This document shows positions 56,966 to 64,000 of a DNA stretch of 64,000 nt, piece by piece; the stretch's first letter is position 1; every line of letters begins with the position of its first letter. The position numbers and the translations under genes are program-made. Origin of the DNA: Sphagnum compactum (taxonomy: Eukaryota > Bryophyta > Sphagnopsida > Sphagnales); the NCBI GenBank assembly GCA_965153455.1, contig OZ234504.1, positions 8,866,001-8,930,000 on the forward strand, in the 5' to 3' direction. The notes below the pieces were generated by a model, which was not told the DNA's origin, did not search any database, and was given only the letters and a program-made list of their open reading frames with translations.

Positions 56966-59900
56966 ATGATGAGATCATGCAAGTATTGTTCCACTTCTAC
57001 AACAGTGAGCTTGCTGCTGCTGATCATAAAAGCTATCATTATTATTATCATCATCCTCCTAATTTTGCTTCACAATGATGATGATAGTGCAATCACAACA
57101 GCAACAGCATTATCCACAGATGGTCAAATTCTTCTAGACTTCAAAAGCTCACTTGCTGATGAGAATGGGCTTCTTCAAGACTGGTTGGAATCCGATGTGC
57201 ACCCTTGTGCTTGGACTGGTGTTACTTGTGATGATACCTCCAAGTCTGTCACAGGTGTGTTTTTTGTATTCCAACATTCTTCTTCTTCATCTTTATTCTG
57301 CTGCATATTTGCTTTTGTTTTATGAACAAACTTGATGAAAACTTGATGAGATCTATTAGACTTGTTTTGTTTTGAATCATCTGGAAGTTTGTCAGGTTTC
57401 AAATCTCAGCTGGAATTCATTCAGACATGATATATAATGATGATGATGATGCTGAGTTTACGTGAAGCTATGCCTCGCTCCTTCTTCTTCCTTCATGAAA
57501 TTGTGTTCTTTTTATTGGTTGTTGTTATTTGTGAGCAGGTCTTGACATTTCTAGCAAGAATTTGAGAGGGGAATTGCGAAGCACAATTTGTGGCCTCTCG
57601 TGTCTTGTTTCTCTAGAGCTTCAAGACAATTTTTTGCAGGGTTCAGTTCCTGAGATGATGATTTTCAACTGCACAAAGCTACAGCACTTGGATCTGAGTT
57701 CCAATAACTTGTCTGGTAGTGTGGTTCCCCCCCCCAAGAGACACAACATTTCCGGTCCAGGGCCAGGAGAGCAGCGGGGGTTCCTTCTTCTCAAGTACCT
57801 GAATCTCTCTCTGAATGTGTTCCAAGGTCCAATCTCCTCTGAAATCGGAAGACTTTCTGAGCTTGAAGTTTTGGATATGGTTGCGAGTGGCGTCGATGGA
57901 TCCATTCCTGATGAGATTGGCAACCTTGACAAGCTGACAAATCTGTCTCTCTCGTGGAACAACTTCGATCCAGGTATGAGATTTCTATTTTTTCCTGTCT
58001 CTGAAGTTTGATTGATCAAAGCGCAATTTCAGTGTCGCTGAGTAGGTACTACGGGTACTCGGTGCGATTCTTTCTCCCAGCAGTAGTGTGTTTCCCTGGC
58101 TTATGATTTCTTCGCTGATTTCGGGAGTCCTTCCTTAGTTCAACAAGTCTTGTAAACTTCTGATTTCAGGAGTCCTTCTTCTTTAGTTCAACAAGTCTTG
58201 CGGACTTGTGATTTTGTTCGCTGATTTCAGGAGTCCTTCTTCCTTAGTTCAACAAGTCTTGTAAACTTCTGATTTCTTCTCTGATTTCAGGAGTCCTTCT
58301 TCCTTAGTTCAACAAGTCTTGCGAACTTGTGATTTTCTTCGCTGATTTCAGGAGTCCTTAGTTCAACGTTTGCGAACTTGAAGAAGTTGAAGTCCTTCGA
58401 TTGCGCGGCGTGTAACTTAGTCGGAACGATTCCGGCATGGCTGGACGGTAGCTTCTCGGATCTGGAGTACTTGGATCTATCATTGAACGCCTTTTCTGGA
58501 AGCATTCCCTCAACACTGATAGAATTGCACAAGTTAACAACGTTGGAGCTTTACGACAACAAGCTTACAGGAGCGATTCCGGAACAAGTGGGGAACCTTA
58601 CATCTCTCGTGGAGCTCGATATTTCAAACAACTTTCTCATCGGCTCAATTCCGGCAAGTATTTCTCAGATCACATGCTTGCGGCTACTTCACTTGCAAAA
58701 CAACAGCTTGGAGGGAAGCATCCCTTCCGGAATCATCAACCTCAATCACCTCTCTGACTTGAAGTTGTACATGAATCGGTTGAATGGATCTATTCCTTCC
58801 ACTCTTGGGAGCAACAGCATTCTTTACCAATTCGATGTCTCGAGTAATTTCCTCACTGGTCCGATTCCGCCGACTTTGTGCACCGGTGAGAAGCTATGGA
58901 GGTAAAAAGCAAGCTACACTCTTTAAACAAGAACGGAAGAAGAATACATGTGCATTATACCTTTGGTGAGGACTGAAGATTGCTTCTGTTGAAGTGGAGC
59001 ATGAAAGATCCGGTACATAATAGTACTGAAAAGCTTGGACATACACCTCATGAATTGTCTGTGTTGATGAAACAATGCGTCGTCCGTCACGCATGCTCTC
59101 TGTTTCGCGTGGCTCGTTATGATATTTTGCGTAGAGGTTTTGTTGGCTCCTCCCCTTCAGGATAAGAGACATTGTGATGAACCCAGAAAGAGGCCAAAGT
59201 TTTGTATCCCTACCTTCTAGGGTCACGTGACGGTTACTACTCTGGAAACATTCCTGGCATAAGCAGCTCCAACGGTGCTCAGTATGTAGGGTCATGCGAA
59301 GGCCACTACTATAGAAACATTTCTGGCATAAAAGCAGCTCCAATGATGCTCAGTATGTGGCCTTGCAAAAGAGAATTGGATGAAGAAAAATCAAAACATA
59401 TCGGTTTGGCTCACGATAATGGTTTTCGTCCTGCACTTTTACAGAGGATGCTGAGGCTGGTTGATTGGCTAGATTGTTCGAATGGTTCATGTGGGTTGCT
59501 ATTACTAGTCTCCCACCTATTTGCAGTCCCAATTTCACTCATATGGGTGGGGTTGAAAAAACAAAGAATGTTTTCTCTTGAATGTGAGAAATATTTTTGC
59601 AGGGTCACATACTGAACACAGCTGAAGATGTTCTAAGTGAAAGATCCACGTGATCTTCACCATGCTACTCTAACCACCATATGTTTCCACTTTGCCGAGT
59701 ATGTTGAATATTTATTGTCCTTGTGGATGTCATTTAGACGGCAGAGCCATTATGCGAAAAGCCGGTTGTTATCTAGTCTTTTGATTATTTCTTGCATTTG
59801 TGCACAGCAGGTTGATCTTATTCGACAACTTTTTCTCCGACGAGTTTCCGGAGGTATACGGAAACTGTAAGAGTTTGATTCGACTTAGAGTTTCGGGAAA

Positions 59901-62291
59901 CCAATTTGTGGGAGCTTTCCCTGAAGGCTTGTGGAGCTTGCCTCGTTTAAGCTTGCTCGAGATCTACGACAATTTCTTCGAAGGGAGCATTCCTGCCTCC
60001 ATCGGGAATGCGACGAGTCTGACATCCGTCAAGCTTTACAACAACACAATTTCGGGTTCGCTTCCCCGTGAACTTGGTCGCCTTCAACAACTAGACAGCT
60101 TCTATGCTTCACGCAACAATTTATCAGGTATCATTCCAGAAGAACTCGGAGATTATGGCTCCAGTTTGACCAGTTTGTATCTTGACACAAATTCTATACG
60201 AGGACCGATTCCGGCTTCAATCGGCAATCTTTCGAAACTAGTCTATCTGAGTTTGGCGATGAACCAGCTTGAAGGTCCTCTGCCTGCTCAAATTGCAAAG
60301 CTCGATGGTCTAATCTATTTGGACGTTTCGCGCAACTTGCTGAGTGGCGATTTTCCAGACGCCTTGGGAAGGATGGCACTCTCCAACTTCATCGCCTTCA
60401 ACTTCTCTGACAATAACATGTCAGGCATTCTGCCGGATTCCATACTGCAAAGCCAATTTGCGTCTGAATTCGTCGGAAATCCTCATCTGTGTACTACTAA
60501 TGCTCTCTTGATCCACTCTGCCAACATCTCACAGGCATGTTCGAAATTCGTCTCTTCCAATTCCACGATCCGATTTCGAAGCGAAAAGAACCGGGCCAGC
60601 TTTCGCTTGCATATGCTAATCCTCACAGGTGTTATCGGTGTCCTGTTACTAACCCTTTCGGTCGTCGCCGTCGTCACAGCACTGGTGCAGCAGCAGCAGC
60701 CCCGATGCTTCTTCTTCATCTTCTTCTCTTCCGGAAAAGACAACAGCTTCATGAAGTTTTCTTCTTCCGGAACCTCTTACCAGTCGGTGGACCATGAGTG
60801 GAATGTGATCTCCTTCCATCCTAAACTTCAGATCCGCAACGAAGATATCCTCGAGTGTTTGGATGAGGACAACGTGATCGGAAGTGGCGGAGGTGGCAAA
60901 GTGTATAAGGGCACATTAGGGAAGGGAAAAGCTCTTGTTGCTGTGAAACAATTGTGGGGGCGAGGAAACCGAGGCAACACCTCCTTACATGATCATGGCT
61001 TCAAAGCAGAGGTGGTAACATTTCCTTTCCTTTTCTCAGCATGAGAGAAAAACACACAATAATTCTCTTTGCTTCTCTATCATCACAGGCAGCACTACAG
61101 TTTTCCTTTTCACAAAACTCCTCCTCTGTAGCCTTGATGATAACCAGTGCCTGAAGTGTGACCTAGAGCTGATCTGTGCAGGTTGAAACTTTGGGAAAGA
61201 TTCGGCATCGAAATATTGTGAAGCTTCTCTGTTGTTGTTCAAGACTTGACTCCAATTTACTTGTGTACGAGTACATGCCAAATGGGAGCTTGGGTGATCT
61301 ATTACATACTACCAAGGGTGCAAAACTGCTGGACTGGAGTATGCGCTACAAAATTGCAGTTGGAGCTGCTCAGGTATGTAAGGCAAGAGAATGCAACTTC
61401 TTGTAATCTTAGGAGTTGTCAACAATGCATTGAATTTGAGAAACAGAAGTCTTGCACCCGTTGCTCTCACCAAGCGAACAGAGAAATGCTCAACTCCAAT
61501 AATCTTTGCCTATGCAGTAGGCAACAGAGAACAGGAATAATATAAAAACCTAGAAAAATAATTCATGGTTGTGCATGCAGGGTCTCGCCTATCTACACCA
61601 CGATTGTGTGCCTCCGATTTTGCATCGAGATGTGAAGTCAAACAACATCCTATTGGATGCAGATTATGAAGCACATGTTGCTGATTTTGGCTTGGCCAAA
61701 AGCCTACAAGAAGACCACATGTCCATGCAATCAGCTGTTGCCGGAACATATGGGTACATAGCTCCAGGTAATGTTTCTTGCTTCATTGAGAACATCAGCA
61801 TGTTGGTCCAGATTTCAGTACATGTGTGAGGAACTCCTTTGGACACATCTGAGAACCAAAATGTTTAGAGCTTGAATGCTATGCTAAACTTTTGACCTTG
61901 GGAGTTTTGGTCTGCAGAGTATGGTTACACATTGAGAGTGGATGAGAAGAGTGACATATATAGCTTTGGTGTGGTGTTGTTGGAGCTCATCACTGGAAGG
62001 TATCCCATTGATCCTGAATTTGACGATGGAACTGACATCGTGAAGTGGGTGTCTGCAAAAGTCATCGCTAAGGAAGGTCTTTACACTATTTTGGACCCAT
62101 GCATCATCGATGGCAAGGACCTAAGTCATAATTTTGTTCACTTGCTGAAAGTGGCCCTCTTCTGCACCCAAACATCACCCAGGAAACGACCAAGTATGCG
62201 CAAAGTGGTCACCATGTTGTTGGAAATTGATCCTCCAAACAGACCCAGAGCTGTGACAAAGCTGCTGCTGCAGAAGAACCAACCATTTTAA
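56966..62291 (+). CDS. Leucine-rich-repeat receptor-like kinase, LRR-XI (HAESA/HSL-like)
   Basis: Exons are 56966-57254, 57539-57973, 58352-58901, 59811-61011, 61182-61373, 61581-61767 and 61918-62291 (3,228 bp, 1,075 aa, phases consistent). A hydrophobic N-terminal signal precedes the LRRNT domain ([20 protein letters not shown], then [12 protein letters not shown]). About twenty LRRs of the LxxLxLxxNxLxGxIP type follow. A membrane helix lies at about 692-717. The cytosolic kinase has the Gly loop [12 protein letters not shown] (about 781-792), VAVK (Lys ~804), HRDVKSNN (~904-911), DFG (924-926) and GTYGYIAPE, so it appears catalytically complete; HRD marks an RD kinase. The order and spacing fit HAESA-like peptide-hormone receptors at the plasma membrane; the ligand is unknown. 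Oddities: a proline-rich insertion ([18 protein letters not shown]) within the LRRs, four tandem splice acceptors before exon 3, and a MITE in intron 3. Confidence 0.93.
58100..58380 (+). repeat. Tandem duplication of a splice acceptor and exon start (LRR kinase intron 2/exon 3)
   Basis: A unit of about 60 bp, CTGATTTCAG|GAGTCCTT...TTAGTTCAAC...GCGAACTTG, is repeated. Acceptor AGs end at 58,169, 58,230, 58,290 and 58,351, plus an older copy at about 58,124 in which AG has become GG. The last copy is the real exon 3 start. It lacks the short CTTC(C/T)T segment that creates a stop in the others. Confidence 0.9.
59222..59358. repeat. 69-70-bp tandem duplication including a MITE end
   Basis: The segment GTCACGTGACGGTTACTACTCTGG...GCATAAGCAGCTCCAACGGTGCTCAGTATGTAG is followed directly by a diverged second copy starting at 59,291. 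Both copies include the MITE-like terminus AGCAGCTCCAA-G(G/A)TGCTCAGTATGT. Confidence 0.8.
59332..59633. mobile_element. Tourist-like MITE copy 7, in LRR kinase intron 3
   Basis: It is flanked by TAA at 59,329-59,331 and 59,634-59,636, starting AAGCAGCTCCAATGATGCTC and ending ACACAGCTGAAGATGTTC. Orientation is as in the 41.2-kb copy (GGTTTGGCTCACGATAATGG left; ATGGGTGGGGTTG right). Its left end has been copied into the upstream tandem duplication. Confidence 0.85.
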
Positions 62292-64000
62292 CCTAACTCA
62301 TAACAAGCTGATGGTTCTTTCAATAAAATTAGTTTTTCCAACAGCAAAGTGCCATTGATAGATTTGACCAAAAACATGAAAACTGTTGTATAAATATGCA
62401 AAACAATGTCAAAGGCACAACCCAGATGTACAATTAGATCTGTATAGATGCATGCTTCTCAGCCATGATGGGAGGAGATGAAGATTCTTGTGGGGGATGC
62501 TGCTGCAGCAACAAATTGCCTCTTCTTCCCCAAATTATGAGCTTCTCAAGTTCACTTCTGTGCATGGTCTCATCCAGAGTCTTCTTCAACGGTCACCAAT
62601 TGCAATCCTATTTGTTGCATACCTTCACAGGTACCTTCACATTCATTTTGACTCATTCCTCAAGTCTTATCATACCTACACGTCTCACGGCATTTCTCCA
62701 CTTGCTCCAGCTCCCCTTGTAGAATCTATGATTCTTTTGCTCTTCCCAACCTGTACCAGATGTCACCCTATGTGAAGGGTCAGCTATGGTGAGGAGCACC
62801 GCTGGAGATATGTCTAAATGAGCCTGACAGAGTTGGAAATTGGAGACGAATTCTGCAGCAGCAACAAGAGATCATGCAAATTCTGGAGAACCAGGCCTTC
62901 TTCTTCGGGAAAGGGAGGCAAGACATCTTACCACATTGTAATGATATTTCTGACAAAGAAGCTCAGGTAACTTTACAGTAGCATTGATTTTGAATTTGTT
63001 AGAGCATTCATTTTGGGCAGCTTCAAGGAGCATAGGAGAGCAATACTCAAAAAGTTTTGGAGATGCTTTTCCAACTCTAAAGGACCATTTTTTTCTTGAC
63101 AGAGAGTGAACAGGGACCTCACTGTAGTTTGTCTTGTGGGCATTCACTGCCAAAGCACAAGCAGGAACATTAATTTAGAATCTTTTGACCAAAAGAGGTT
63201 GTTTTGTCTTATACCCATCAAAAGCAACCAAGAGCACAGAATAAAGAGCAGCAGCATGGGGATCTGATACCATGATAGAGGTTAAATCCTCTCACTTTTG
63301 CTTCTTTTTCCTCCCAGAATCCTTGATCCATAGAATCTAGCACTTCACTCCACAACCTTGAAAACCCCAAAGAATCAAATACAAAAGTTGCAAGCTAAGT
63401 TTGAACTCCATGTGGGATTCCATATATCAATCCTCTTCTTGTTTCAGACACATGTGCATGTTGGTAGAGGTTGAACAGAAAACAAGTGCTTGGATTTGGT
63501 TTTTGCAGTTGCAGTGGAAGCATATGAATGCAACGTCATCCACTTAAATGGCGAGGTGGCCATGGCTAAGCTTACAGCCTGCCATGCTAATTCTTGCATT
63601 TATATGCTCACCCAGGAGAAGGAATTTGGTGTGCTGTGTACCAACTTCACAGTGCACAATTCAAGCTCAAATTATGACTGCTTCATAATATTGAAGTATG
63701 GGTTCTTCATCCACATGATGGAAACAATTCTCACAAGAATTCGTCACAGCTCACAAATTGCTGTTAGCAGTATCTGTAAATCTGCAACTTTATTTGTGCT
63801 CTCATCTGGATTTTATATTGCTTGTCTCAAATGGTGAAGAGCTAAGGGATTATATAGAAGTGAGTCCTCCAGTGATCCTCATATTCTTGCATCTTTTTTA
63901 CATGTGTAGATATGGGGGCATATCCTCTGGAAGGAAAGAACTGTCGTGAAATGACAGTGTGCCTTCTGCTTGCTAATATGGAGGTAATTTTTCTTGCCTC
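62292..64000. other. Region downstream of the LRR kinase
   Basis: No gene could be supported. Frames at 62,465-62,775, 62,872-63,153 (minus) and 63,490-63,837 have no recognisable motifs and no convincing splice partners. The last could be an exon of a gene that continues beyond the window, but I have no positive evidence for this. Confidence 0.45.

Noticed and set aside
62872-63153. 93-codon minus-strand frame
   Set aside because: No motif, no neighbouring exon and no conserved-looking segment.
63490-63837. 115-codon plus-strand frame near the window end
   Set aside because: It resembles a possible exon but no family could be recognised and no consensus splice sites pair with it; it was left unannotated.
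1-64000. CRISPR arrays, bacterial operons or phage genes
   Set aside because: The window is spliced plant nuclear DNA; the repeats found have degenerate or irregular spacers and there are no prokaryotic genes.

Overview
This window is nuclear DNA of a land plant. It holds spliced genes with GT-AG introns for a chloroplast ClpC chaperone, a mitochondrial COX5C subunit, cytosolic ribosomal protein eL32, a germin-like protein, an LRR-XI (HAESA-type) receptor kinase, a TBL relative and an ankyrin-repeat protein, all in long A+T-rich spacers full of plant transposons. The eL32 N-terminus and the old, decayed repeats suggest a non-seed plant such as a fern, lycophyte or bryophyte. That placement is an inference from protein flavour only.

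The window has two compartments. Positions 1 to about 26,600 form an A+T-rich repeat desert with no intact gene. It contains two solo LTRs of one family in opposite orientations (2658-3480 and 6545-7363), each with its own perfect 5-bp target duplication. Between them lies a decayed LINE. Further right are two decayed BED/DUF659-type hAT transposases placed head to head (about 14,620-12,330 on the minus strand and about 17,040-20,480 on the plus strand), a MITE at 21.2 kb and several blocks of degenerate tandem repeats.

Positions 26.6-62.3 kb are gene-rich. In order they hold an unrecognised 177-aa protein (minus), eL32 (minus), a germin-like protein (plus), a TBL pseudogene (minus), COX5C (minus), an ankyrin-repeat protein (plus), chloroplast ClpC (plus), tRNA-Gln(CUG) (minus) and an LRR receptor kinase (plus). 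Most models close exactly: exon phases agree and the lengths are multiples of three. At least seven copies of one Tourist-like MITE family (TTA/TAA target duplications) sit in introns, promoters and spacers of this half only. Three are in introns of active-looking genes (ankyrin, clpC, LRR kinase), one is in the TBL pseudogene, and one is about 270 bp upstream of the COX5C start codon.

The genes have no operon-like relationship; they are ordinary independent plant genes. Two are organelle-targeted (ClpC, COX5C), two serve translation (eL32, tRNA-Gln) and two act at the cell surface or wall (germin-like protein, LRR kinase). I found no convincing new multi-gene system. The most unusual local structures are a tandem array of duplicated splice acceptors in the LRR kinase, a GC-AG intron in clpC, and the gene-associated MITE family.
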